64,000 nt of DNA from JAAYVZ01 sp035384965. GTDB lineage: Bacteria > Acidobacteriota > Thermoanaerobaculia > Thermoanaerobaculales > Thermoanaerobaculaceae. The notes beneath the pieces were generated by a model. It saw only the letters and a program-made list of their open reading frames with translations. It ran no database searches and was not told where the DNA came from. A program made the translations under genes and the position numbers. Location of the stretch: positions 122,098 to 186,097 of the forward strand of contig DAOOJE010000003.1 in assembly GCA_035384965.1 (NCBI GenBank), given 5' to 3'. Position 1 is the first letter of the stretch, and each line of letters starts with the position of its first letter. Positions 43,531 to 51,585 of the stretch are shown piece after piece.

Positions 43531-45003
43531 CTAGCTCTCCGCACCCGATACAGCCCTCTCGAAAACCAGGACGGCCCTCCCGACGAGGCCGCCGTATTCG
43601 GAGACAAGGCGGAAGCGCTTGGCGCAGAGGATTGCGGCCAATTCCGGGTTCTGTCTGACATCAGTACGGTAGAGCGCGATCTGGTCGGCGCCTTGGATCG
43701 CGAGTGCCAGGGTTTCTTTGCTTGGATTCGGCGGGATGTCGCGGATTTCCTTCAGATGAGACAGGAAGATCCGGTCGCCATAGGCCCACGCCTGCGAGAG
43801 AAAAACGACGCTTCCGTTGCTGCGAGCTAGGTGCCGAGCTGCAGCGACCGCCGGAAGGGACTTCCTTCCAAGAAACCGCATTCCCAGAGCACCCCACAGT
43901 ACCGATAGCACGACAAGCGTAGTCGTCAGGGCCAACCGGCCGCGCCGCCTCAGGAACAAGAACCCACATCCACAGAGGATTGCCAAGAAAGGTACGACAC
44001 CCTGCAAGTACCGAAGCTCCTTGTGGTGCACGGCGCTGAAAACCAAAAGTGGCAACACGACAAACCCAAAGATCGGCGTGAGTTTCCTCTCGGCCCTAGC
44101 GGCCCAGATCCCAGGCAGCATGGTGAGCGGAAGCCATCGGTGCAGGTTCTGGATGTACCAAGCAACGGGTTGCGTCGCCACGCGCGACGACGATTGTCGC
44201 TCAAGCAGGGTATAGCGCGCAAACGCCACGAGACTGGCGAAAGGGCGGCCCCAAGTTGCAGCGTCGACGAGGCCGAAGAAGAGGAATGAGCCGACAGCGA
44301 ACCCGACCAGGGTGCCACACAACGCCGCGCTTCTTCGCCCGGCAGGCCACCACACAAGGAGCGCCAGAACTAGTGGAGCCAGATAGACAACCTCCGAGAA
44401 CCTCGCTGTGCCCGCCAGCGCCACGAGCCCACCCGCAAAGAACGGACGCCAAAGGGATAGTCGGCCAGGGCGAGGCAGGACCAGGAGTGCTCCTCCCAGG
44501 ATGCAGGCGGTTGACAAGGTTCGGGGGTACACCGTCGAGCCGAAACCCATCGGTAGCCAGTGAAAGGAGTAGAGGAAGGCTGCCACGAGCGCCCCGCGCG
44601 AGGACTCGAGAAGGGCGGCAGCTAGCTTGTGGACGAAGAAGATGTTGGCCAGACTCGCGGCAACGAAGGGGAGCGTCGCCGCCACTACGAGCCAGCGCGC
44701 ATCGGTGAGACCGAGGAGGGCACAGAATCTCAGGAGCGGACCGAGGAGAAAATGCGGGACAAGGAGGTTTCGAATGGCCCACGGTTGGTACTCGAGAATA
44801 CCCGCTGACCGGAACGCTGCCTCCAACATCTCGACGTCGTCGCCGGTCAGGAAGCCCACGAGCGTGATGCCAAGTGCCACACGGGTCAGTGCACAGAACG
44901 CAATCAGTCCGAGGAGCAATCGCGTTGGGGAAGCCCGCTCGATCAGCAGGGGAACAGAGGGGAGCCTAGCCTTCAGGAACGAAATTTCATCGCAGAAGGG
45001 CAT
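43531..45003 (-). CDS. membrane glycosyltransferase, Alg9/PIG-B (GT22)-like mannosyltransferase
   Basis: 490 residues with about ten membrane helices. FLTGDDVEMLEAAF in the first loop carries the acidic pair of GT-C enzymes, and the late HHKELRYLQGVVPFLAIL closely matches the HKExRF signature of GT22 mannosyltransferases that use dolichyl/polyprenyl-phosphate sugars. A soluble C-terminal ~80 residues follow. ATG at 45003 has GGGGGAG upstream; an upstream in-frame start would add 39 basic residues. Located with the glycoside hydrolase in the low-GC insert, suggesting acquired polysaccharide genes. Donor and acceptor unknown. Confidence 0.78.
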   Translation of the reverse strand: MPFCDEISFLKARLPSVPLLIERASPTRLLLGLIAFCALTRVALGITLVGFLTGDDVEMLEAAFRSAGILEYQPWAIRNLLVPHFLLGPLLRFCALLGLTDARWLVVAATLPFVAASLANIFFVHKLAAALLESSRGALVAAFLYSFHWLPMGFGSTVYPRTLSTACILGGALLVLPRPGRLSLWRPFFAGGLVALAGTARFSEVVYLAPLVLALLVWWPAGRRSAALCGTLVGFAVGSFLFFGLVDAATWGRPFASLVAFARYTLLERQSSSRVATQPVAWYIQNLHRWLPLTMLPGIWAARAERKLTPIFGFVVLPLLVFSAVHHKELRYLQGVVPFLAILCGCGFLFLRRRGRLALTTTLVVLSVLWGALGMRFLGRKSLPAVAAARHLARSNGSVVFLSQAWAYGDRIFLSHLKEIRDIPPNPSKETLALAIQGADQIALYRTDVRQNPELAAILCAKRFRLVSEYGGLVGRAVLVFERAVSGAES

Positions 45004-45453
45004 GGTACTCCCCCGAGACCTAGCGCTTCTCCGTCTCCTGGCGCTTGTGCCGGGCCACCTGCTTCGTCGCCGGGCCGAGCGGCCGCAAACCCCGAACCAC
45101 TTGGCAAGCGCAGGAGCCACCTTCGCGCACGCAACCTAGTCAGAGCAGGTGCCACCAGAAACCGATAGACGGGGCGGCTTGCTGATGAGCAGTATGGCGA
45201 TGGGACTCGGCCCAAACCCTTCACTGCAAATACCACCCCAGACACTGAAAGACCATTCTCCCGCTCACCTACCAGGAGGGGGCAACGAGGCCCCAGTGTC
45301 GACCGTCGCTCCTTCCAGCGCAATTGTAGCCGCCGAAGCTTACGCGTCGACAGGCTCGAGGACTACGGGCCAGCAGGAAACGATGGCTCCTCCCAGTGCT
45401 GATGCCGCCTAGGCTCTCAGAAAGCGAGGTAGGGGCTGAGGACGTCCCGTGGG
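45004..45453. other. non-coding right part of the insert
   Basis: 450 bases upstream of the glycosyltransferase with no convincing gene, RNA or transposon end. It probably contains the promoter of the two-gene minus-strand unit, but none could be fixed. Confidence 0.5.
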
Positions 45454-45981
45454 GGACCAGGGGCAGAACACCTGCATCTTCTCCACCGAGTTCGCGCTCC
45501 GCATGATGGGCGACGTGCAGCAGTACTTCGTCGACAAGGGGGTGCGCAACTCCTACTCCGTCAGCATCTCCGGCTACCACATCGCGGAGGCCGGCGCAAA
45601 CCCCATCCACCAGCTTGCCTTCACGCTCGCCAACGGCTTCACGTGCCTCGAGCACTACCGCCACCGCGGCATGGCCGTGGACGAGTACGCCCCCAGCCTC
45701 TCGTTCTTCTTCTCCAACGGCATGGACGCCGAGTACGCGGTGATCGGGCGGGTGGCGCGGCGGATCTGGGCGGTGGCGCTGCAGCGGCTGTACGGCGCCT
45801 CGCCGACTTCCAGGCCCGCCACGCCGCGGGTGCGCCGGCCGCCCTCGCCCGCCTCAAGGAGGTCGCCCTCACCGGCGGCAACGTCTTCGAGGAGCTGCTC
45901 TCGACCGTAGAGCACTGCTCGCTCGGCCAGATCACCCAGGCCCTCTACGAGGTCGGCGGCGCGTACCGGCGAAACATGTGA
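45454..45981 (+). pseudogene. icmF': truncated, internally deleted copy of the icmF 3' end
   Basis: Block 45454-45798 equals icmF 40979-41323 and block 45796-45981 equals 41868-42053. Both are identical base for base, with 547 bases of icmF missing between them and a 3-base microhomology (CGC) at the junction. The deletion is not a multiple of three, so the copy is frameshifted as well as lacking the 5' two-thirds. No start signal is present. The sequence after its stop runs directly into the promoter of the nucleotidyltransferase gene, which suggests it occupies the original downstream side of icmF. Confidence 0.95.
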
Positions 45982-45983
45982 GG

Positions 45984-46012
45984 TTGCTGCCGCGGCCCGG
46001 GCGTGCTTTCAT
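45984..46012 (+). promoter_or_regulatory. candidate promoter for the nucleotidyltransferase gene, predicted leaderless
   Basis: TTGCTG (45984-45989), a 17-base spacer and TTTCAT (46007-46012), eight bases before the ATG at 46021, with no Shine-Dalgarno. The -35 begins immediately after the end of the duplicated icmF segment. Confidence 0.35.
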
Positions 46013-46020
46013 CCGCAGGC

Positions 46021-46899
46021 ATGACGACGACCCTGGTGGTGATGGCGGCAGGCGCCGGGTCCCGGTTCGGGGGCCCCAAGCAGCTCGTACCGGTTGGCCC
46101 GAGCGGGGAAACGCTGCTCGAGTACACGGCGTTCGACGCGCTACGCTCGGGGGTCGACCGGGTCGTGCTGGTGGTGCGCCGCGAGGCGGTGGAGGCGTTC
46201 CGCGCCACCGTCGTGGCGCGCACGGCCGGCAGGGTGGCGGTCGAGCTTGTGCTCCAAGAGCTGACCGACACGCCGGCCGGGACGGTGGTGGTGCCCCGGA
46301 GCAAGCCGTGGGGCACCGGGCACGCGGTGCTGGCGGCGCGTCACCTGGTGAACGGCCCGTTCCTGCTCGCCAACGGCGACGACTTCTACGGCGCCGGCGC
46401 GATCGCCGCGGTCCTCGGCTTCTTGCGCGGGCGCGCCGACGGGTGGGCGCTCGCCACCTGGCCGCTGGCCGCCACGCTGTCGCCCCACGGCCCGGTCTCG
46501 CGCGGGGTCTGCGCGGTGGGAGACGACGGCGTCCTGCTCGGCATTCGCGAGCACACCGGCGTGGCTCTCCGCGACGGCGTACCGGTCCACGACGGCGGCG
46601 CGCTCACCGGCGGCGAGCCGGTGTCCATGAACCTGTGGGGTTTCCGGCCCGACCTGCTGGCGATCCTGTCGGAGGGGTTCGCGCGGTTTCTCGCCGAGCA
46701 CGGCCGCGACCCCGGCGCCGAGTTCCAGCTTCCCACCGAGGTGGACGCCGCGCGGCGCGCCGGGCGCGCGACGGTGTGGACGGTGCCGGCAGGAGAGACG
46801 TGGTTCGGCCTCACGCACCCGAGCGACCTCGAGGCGGCGCGGGCACGCATCGCCTCGCTGGTCGCCGCCGGCGCCTACCCGGCCTCGCTCTGGGGTTGA
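46021..46899 (+). CDS. NTP-transferase (sugar-nucleotide pyrophosphorylase-like)
   Basis: 292 residues, a GT-A-like nucleotidyltransferase fold. The nucleotide-binding loop AAGAGSRFGGPKQLVPVG is canonical, and LLANGDDFYG supplies the metal-binding aspartate. Related proteins activate sugar or alditol phosphates with NTPs; which sugar is unclear, and no C-terminal left-handed helix is present. It starts at the ATG at 46021 (an in-frame GTG at 46003 is possible). Ends 63 bases before the radical SAM gene in the same direction. Confidence 0.82.
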   Translation: MTTTLVVMAAGAGSRFGGPKQLVPVGPSGETLLEYTAFDALRSGVDRVVLVVRREAVEAFRATVVARTAGRVAVELVLQELTDTPAGTVVVPRSKPWGTGHAVLAARHLVNGPFLLANGDDFYGAGAIAAVLGFLRGRADGWALATWPLAATLSPHGPVSRGVCAVGDDGVLLGIREHTGVALRDGVPVHDGGALTGGEPVSMNLWGFRPDLLAILSEGFARFLAEHGRDPGAEFQLPTEVDAARRAGRATVWTVPAGETWFGLTHPSDLEAARARIASLVAAGAYPASLWG

Positions 46900-46962
46900 C
46901 ATGCGGCAGCCTCGCCGCCCCCGCTGTACACTTGACGTCGCGACAAGAGGGGAGGCCCGGCG

Positions 46963-48393
46963 GTGAAGGTCCTGCTGGTCAAGCCGAAAGCGCGCCTGAA
47001 GACGATCCAGGGGCTGCACCGCTTCACGATGCTCGAGCCCCTGGAACTCGCCTACCTCGCCGCAGCGGCCGGGCCCCGCCACGCCGTCCGCATCCTCGAC
47101 CTGCGGCTCGAGCGCCGTCCCGAGACGTCCATGGCCCGGGCAGTGGCCGACATGCAGCCCGACGTCGTGGGGATTTCCGCGTATTCGCACGAAGGCTCGA
47201 CCGCCAAGGCGCTGGCCGCGATCGTGCGGCGCGTCGCTCCGCGGGCGCTCGTCGTCGTCGGCGGCCACCATGCCACGGTCGCGCCGGAGGATCTCGACGT
47301 ACCGGACATCGACGCCATCGTGCGCGGCGAGGGGTGCGGGCCGTTCGCCGCCATCCTCGCGGCCGTCGAAAGGCGCGAGCCGGTCGAGGGCATTTCCGGG
47401 GTGCTGCGCACCGGCGCTGACTTCGACCCGGCTGCGGCGCGGGCCTGGCCAACGTTCCCCGACCCCGCGAGCCTGCCGCAGCCGCGCCGCGACCTTTACG
47501 ACTGGCGGCGCTACTTCACGGTGTGGCTGGCGGAAAACCCGCCGCCCTGGTTTCCGCTGTTTCCGCCCACCGCCATGGTGCGCAGCTCGTTCGGGTGCAC
47601 GCAGAAGTGCACCTTCTGCATCGTGCCGTACCTGTGCGGCGGGCGGCACATGCCGCGGCCGGTGGAAGCAGTGGCGGAAGAAATCGCGAGTCTGCCACAG
47701 GGCCACGTGTACTTCGGCGACGACGAAAACTTCCTCGACGAGGCGTTCGCCTTCGCGCTCGCGGACGCGCTGGAGCGGCGCGGCGTGCGCAAGCGCTACC
47801 TGGCCTGGGTACGGACCACGACCGCGGTGCGGTCCCCCGAACTCATGCGGCGCTGGGCCGGAATCGGGCTCGAGTCGGTGTTCATCGGCTTCGAGCACGC
47901 CACCGACGCCGAACTCAAGGGCTCGCGCAAGGGCGCCACCGTGGCGGTCAACGAGCGCGCACTCGACCTTCTCAAGAGCCTGGGGATCGCCGTGCACGGC
48001 TCGTGGCTCGTCTGCCCCGAGTTCACCGAGGCCGACTTCGAGCGCCTTGCCGCGTACGTCGTGGGGTTGCCCCCGTCCGAGCACAGCTTCAACGTCATCA
48101 CGCCGTCCCAGGGCACCCCCGACTACGAGGCGATCCGGCCCCGCATCTGGGTGCCGAACCCCCACGACCTGCACGACGGGATGCACCCCCTCACTCCGAC
48201 CACACTGCCGCTGCGGGAGTTCGCCGCCCGGTACGCCACCCTGGTGGCGAGCGGCATCAAGCACAGCCCGTTGCGCGCCGGCAACCGTCCGGTGCGCCCC
48301 CGCGACCTGGTGCGCGCCTTGTGGAGCGAGCGCGCCTACTACCGCGCGTACCGCGACCTGTACCGTGACTACCCGCGCGAGCTCTGGCAGTAG
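46963..48393 (+). CDS. cobalamin-binding radical SAM protein
   Basis: 476 residues. The N-terminal ~150 form a B12-binding Rossmann domain (MKVLLVKPKARL; GISAYSHEG; VVVGGHHATV). The radical SAM core follows with the Fe-S motif CTQKCTFC (Cx3Cx2C, ~209-216) and YFGDDENFLDE. This class (B) carries out methylations and rearrangements of unactivated carbons, including hopanoid C-3 methylation by HpnR; similarity to HpnR is general, so the substrate is open. GTG at 46963 with GAGGGGAGG upstream. Third cobalamin-related gene of the window, after the adenosyltransferase and icmF. Confidence 0.85.
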   Translation: MKVLLVKPKARLKTIQGLHRFTMLEPLELAYLAAAAGPRHAVRILDLRLERRPETSMARAVADMQPDVVGISAYSHEGSTAKALAAIVRRVAPRALVVVGGHHATVAPEDLDVPDIDAIVRGEGCGPFAAILAAVERREPVEGISGVLRTGADFDPAAARAWPTFPDPASLPQPRRDLYDWRRYFTVWLAENPPPWFPLFPPTAMVRSSFGCTQKCTFCIVPYLCGGRHMPRPVEAVAEEIASLPQGHVYFGDDENFLDEAFAFALADALERRGVRKRYLAWVRTTTAVRSPELMRRWAGIGLESVFIGFEHATDAELKGSRKGATVAVNERALDLLKSLGIAVHGSWLVCPEFTEADFERLAAYVVGLPPSEHSFNVITPSQGTPDYEAIRPRIWVPNPHDLHDGMHPLTPTTLPLREFAARYATLVASGIKHSPLRAGNRPVRPRDLVRALWSERAYYRAYRDLYRDYPRELWQ

Positions 48394-48448
48394 GGAAGCC
48401 GGGGCTCGCCGCCACCGTTGAACGAGCCGAGCCACCGAGGAGGGCGAC

Positions 48449-49624
48449 ATGGACTTCCAACTCACCGACGAGCAACAGACGATCCGCGACACCGTGCGCG
48501 AGTTCGCCGAGCAGGAGCTGGCGCCGGGGGCGCTCGAACGCGACATCCACAAGCAGTTCGCGCGGGAGCAGTGGGCCAAGCTGGCGTCGCTCGGGTTCAT
48601 GGGGATGACGATCGAAGAGGCGTACGGCGGCACGCCGCTCGACGCCATCAGCGAGGCGATCGTCATCGAGGAGCTGTCGCGCTGCGACGCGGCGTTCGGC
48701 GTCGCCATGGCCGTCCACTCGGGGCTCACCGGCTCCACGGTCACGGCGTGGGCGACCCCCGAGCAAAAGGCACTCATCGCGCCAAAGATGGCCAGCGGCG
48801 AGTGGATCGCCGCCTACTCCCTCTCCGAAGCCGGGGCCGGTTCCGACGCCACCGCGATTTCCTGCAAGGCACGCCTGGACGGCGACGAGTGGGTGCTCGA
48901 CGGCACGAAGCTGTGGGTCACGAACGGCAGCGTCGCGAGTGTGTACATCGTCTTCGCCCGTTCCCACCCCGAGGCCCCCAAGAAGGCGCAGCAAGCCTCG
49001 GCGTTCATCGTGCTGCGTGACACCCCCGGGCTGCGCGTCTCGAAGGTCGAGGACAAGCTCGGAATCCGGGCCTCGGACACCGCCGAGCTGGTACTCGAAA
49101 ACGTGCGGGTTCCCAGAAGCATGGTGCTCGGCGGCGAGGGCAACGGTTTCCGGGTCGCCTTCAACGCCCTCGACATCTCGCGCATCGGCATCGCCGCCCA
49201 GGCGCTGGGGATCGCCCAGGGCGCCTTCGACTTCGCGGTCGAGTACGCGAAGCAGCGCGTCACCATGGGGGTGCCGATCATTCAGCACGAGTCGATCGCC
49301 AACTACCTGGCCGACATGGCGACGCGCATCGACGCCGCGCGGCTGCTCGTCTACCGCGCCGCATGGATGAAGCAGCAGGGGATGGTGCACACCAAGGAAA
49401 GCTCGATGGCCAAGCTGTACGCCGGCGACACGGCGATGTTCGTGGCCGACCGGGCGGTGCAGATCCTGGGCGGCTACGGGTATACCCGTGACTTCCCGGT
49501 CGAGCGCTACTTCCGCGACGCCAAGATCACGCAAATCTACGAGGGCACGCAAGAAATGCAGCGCCTCGTCATTGCCCGCGCCCTGGCCGGCATGGTGAAG
49601 GGCGTGGCCTCCCGGCACGCGTGA
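48449..49624 (+). CDS. acyl-CoA dehydrogenase, short/branched-chain type
   Basis: 391 residues. FAD and substrate motifs AAYSLSEAGAGSDAT and LWVTNGSVASVY, the QILGGYGYTRDFPVER segment, and the catalytic base glutamate in QIYEGTQEMQRL, the position used by short-chain and isobutyryl/2-methylbutyryl-type dehydrogenases. It would oxidise the acyl-CoA products of IcmF, consistent with butyrate/isobutyrate or valine metabolism. ATG at 48449 with GAGGAGGGCGAC upstream. Followed after seven bases by a thioesterase gene, an apparent operon; electrons would go to ETF, not encoded here. Confidence 0.94.
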   Translation: MDFQLTDEQQTIRDTVREFAEQELAPGALERDIHKQFAREQWAKLASLGFMGMTIEEAYGGTPLDAISEAIVIEELSRCDAAFGVAMAVHSGLTGSTVTAWATPEQKALIAPKMASGEWIAAYSLSEAGAGSDATAISCKARLDGDEWVLDGTKLWVTNGSVASVYIVFARSHPEAPKKAQQASAFIVLRDTPGLRVSKVEDKLGIRASDTAELVLENVRVPRSMVLGGEGNGFRVAFNALDISRIGIAAQALGIAQGAFDFAVEYAKQRVTMGVPIIQHESIANYLADMATRIDAARLLVYRAAWMKQQGMVHTKESSMAKLYAGDTAMFVADRAVQILGGYGYTRDFPVERYFRDAKITQIYEGTQEMQRLVIARALAGMVKGVASRHA

Positions 49625-49631
49625 GGTGCAC

Positions 49632-50093
49632 ATGAACGCGAGTCTCCAGGATCGCCACGCTCCCGCGACACGCTGCTTCGGGTGCGGGCCCGCCAACGAC
49701 AAGGGACTGCGCATCAAGAGCTTCCCCGAGGGCGACGAGGTGGTCTGCACGTGGACCGCCGAGCCGCACCACGAGGCGTTTTCCGGCGTGCTCAACGGGG
49801 GCAACATCGGCACCCTCTTCGACTGCCACTGCAACTGGACGGCGGCGCACTTCCTCATGCAGCGCGATGGCCTCTCGTCCCCACCCTGCACCGTGACGGC
49901 GGAATTCGCCGTCGCCCTGAAGCGGCCCACGCCGAGCACCCGGCCCGTGCACCTGCGGGCGCACGTCGTGGAGTCGGGACCCGACCGCGCCACGGTGGAG
50001 GCGACGCTGACCTCCGGCGACAAGGTCACGGCTACCTGCCGCGGCACCTTCGTGGCCGTGAGGGAGGGCCACCCCGCGTTCCACCGCTGGTAG
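49632..50093 (+). CDS. PaaI-family hotdog thioesterase
   Basis: 153 residues. CFGCGPANDKGLRIKSF is the typical start of the PaaI/YbaW-like hotdog subfamily, and the segment HHEAFSGVLNGGNIGTLFDCH contains the conserved HxxxxGxxNGG catalytic loop. It probably hydrolyses acyl-CoA thioesters, perhaps surplus intermediates of the upstream dehydrogenase. Both ATG 49632 and an in-frame GTG six bases earlier are possible. Near-contiguous with the acyl-CoA dehydrogenase gene. Confidence 0.88.
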   Translation: MNASLQDRHAPATRCFGCGPANDKGLRIKSFPEGDEVVCTWTAEPHHEAFSGVLNGGNIGTLFDCHCNWTAAHFLMQRDGLSSPPCTVTAEFAVALKRPTPSTRPVHLRAHVVESGPDRATVEATLTSGDKVTATCRGTFVAVREGHPAFHRW

Positions 50094-50207
50094 CCCGGCC
50101 AGCGCGTCCTGGTTGCGTTCGAGGCCGCACCGGGGCGACGGGCGAACCTTGCCGGAACGTCTCGACACGAGCGCCTGGATCGGGCACCATCCGCGTCGGA
50201 GGCGACC

Positions 50208-51359
50208 ATGCACGATCGGTTGACGGGACAGGAGCTGGTGGCGCTGGTACAACGGGTGTTCCGGCCCCGGCCCGAAGAAAAGGCGCTGGCGGTGCTCGTG
50301 GACCTCCCGGACGCGGCGGTGCCGGACAACCCCGACTGGCATGCCCGCCGGGACATGGCCCGGGAGTGGGTGGAGGAGCTGGCGGCGCGACGCGACGCGC
50401 TCGGCCTCGACGCCCATCTCGTGCTGTACCGCAACGTGCGCACCAACAACGGCGACCTGCCGGAGGGAGCGTGGCTGCACGCCGGTGGCCCGCTCCCGCC
50501 GGACGCGGACGCCCTCGACCCGGCGGCGCAGGTGCCGTTCGGCGAGGTGCTGGCCGCCCACCCGATTCTCATGGCCCCGACCGAGTTTTCCGCCACCGCA
50601 CCGCTGAAGGTGGCAGCCCGCACGCTGCCGATCCGCGCCGCCACCATGCCGGGTTTCCGGGCCGACATGATCCCGGCGCTGCGCCTGGACTACGGCGAGG
50701 TCAACCGGCGGGTCGGCATCCTCAAGGACCTGCTGGACCGCGCGCGCGGCGCGGAGATCCTGTTTGTCCACCCCGGCGGCGAGGCACGGCTCTACCTCGA
50801 CCTGCGCCACCGCGAGGCTCACGCCTCGGGCGGCATGCTGCCGAACCCGGGGGTGGCCGGCAACCTGCCCTCCGGCGAGGCCTACATCGTGCCGTACGAG
50901 GGCGAGATCGAAGGCGATCCGAGCCAGACGGCGGGGCTGCTGCCGGTGCAGCTCGGCGGCGAGGTCGTGCTTTACCGGATCGTGGCCAATCGGGCCGTCG
51001 AGGTTCTGCCGGGTGGGCCCGAGGCCGGGCGTGAGGCGGCGTTGCTCGCCCGGGAGCCGGCCTACGCCAACCTCGCCGAACTCGGACTCGGGGTGCTGGC
51101 GGCGTTCGGGCTTTCTCCCATTGGCGAGGTCCTGCTCGACGAGAAGCTCGGCTTGCACATCGCCTTCGGGCGTTCCGACCACTTCGGCGGGCAGGTCGGC
51201 CCGCGCCACTTCTCGAGCCCCCAGGCGGTGGTGCACATCGACCGCGTGTACGTGCCCGAGATGCAGCCCGACGTCGCGGTGCGGCGCGTCGATCTGGTGC
51301 TCCCGGACGGCTCGCTCGTGCCGCTGATGCGAGACGGCGATTACGTCGTGACGTTCTGA
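50208..51359 (+). CDS. M29 (aminopeptidase T)-like metalloenzyme
   Basis: 383 residues. The C-terminal half shows the M29 pattern: GNLPSGEAYIVPYEGEIEG with the metal-binding glutamates, LDEKLGLHIAFGRSDHFGG with H and D ligands, and VHIDRVYVPEM. The N-terminal half is more divergent. M29 enzymes are aminopeptidases, but the same fold is used by 2,5-dihydroxypyridine dioxygenases (NicX-like), so peptide hydrolysis is not certain. ATG at 50208, with GGAGGCGACC upstream. Alone in its direction, 114 bases after the thioesterase gene. Confidence 0.7.
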   Translation: MHDRLTGQELVALVQRVFRPRPEEKALAVLVDLPDAAVPDNPDWHARRDMAREWVEELAARRDALGLDAHLVLYRNVRTNNGDLPEGAWLHAGGPLPPDADALDPAAQVPFGEVLAAHPILMAPTEFSATAPLKVAARTLPIRAATMPGFRADMIPALRLDYGEVNRRVGILKDLLDRARGAEILFVHPGGEARLYLDLRHREAHASGGMLPNPGVAGNLPSGEAYIVPYEGEIEGDPSQTAGLLPVQLGGEVVLYRIVANRAVEVLPGGPEAGREAALLAREPAYANLAELGLGVLAAFGLSPIGEVLLDEKLGLHIAFGRSDHFGGQVGPRHFSSPQAVVHIDRVYVPEMQPDVAVRRVDLVLPDGSLVPLMRDGDYVVTF

Positions 51360-51585
51360 CCCACCCCCTCCGGCACCTCCCTCCCCCTGGCCGGCCCCCG
51401 GCGCGCAGGACGAGGGCGGAACCCGCACCTCGACAGCGGGGCGGCGATGCGGCACCATCCCTGCTGGAGCCAGGGATGGGCGAGAGGTCCGGCGACACGG
51501 TGAACAGCCTCTGGCCTTGCGGCGCGCGGCTGCAGGCAGAGGCCCCCGGCGCCGGTGCGCCGGCGCGCTCGGGGGAGGCAAGGCC

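Larger units (their letters stand above)
42056..45453. mobile_element. lower-GC insert between intact icmF and its truncated copy
   Basis: About 3.4 kb whose base composition is visibly less GC-rich than either flank, bounded by direct repeats of icmF. It carries two minus-strand genes typical of polysaccharide islands. No integrase, transposase, tRNA or inverted terminal repeats were found. 42056-42319 holds no convincing gene. The boundaries have only 2-3 bases of shared sequence, more like template switching or a mis-join than site-specific integration. Confidence 0.55.

Noticed and set aside
45449..45910. A separate short mutase-like gene downstream of the insert
   Set aside because: It is identical to part of icmF, lacks a start signal and is out of frame after the internal deletion, so it is scored as a pseudogene fragment.
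46896..46932. Promoter for the radical SAM gene using consensus TTGACA at 46896
   Set aside because: The only -10-like element (TACACT, 46927) lies 25 bases away, too far for sigma70.
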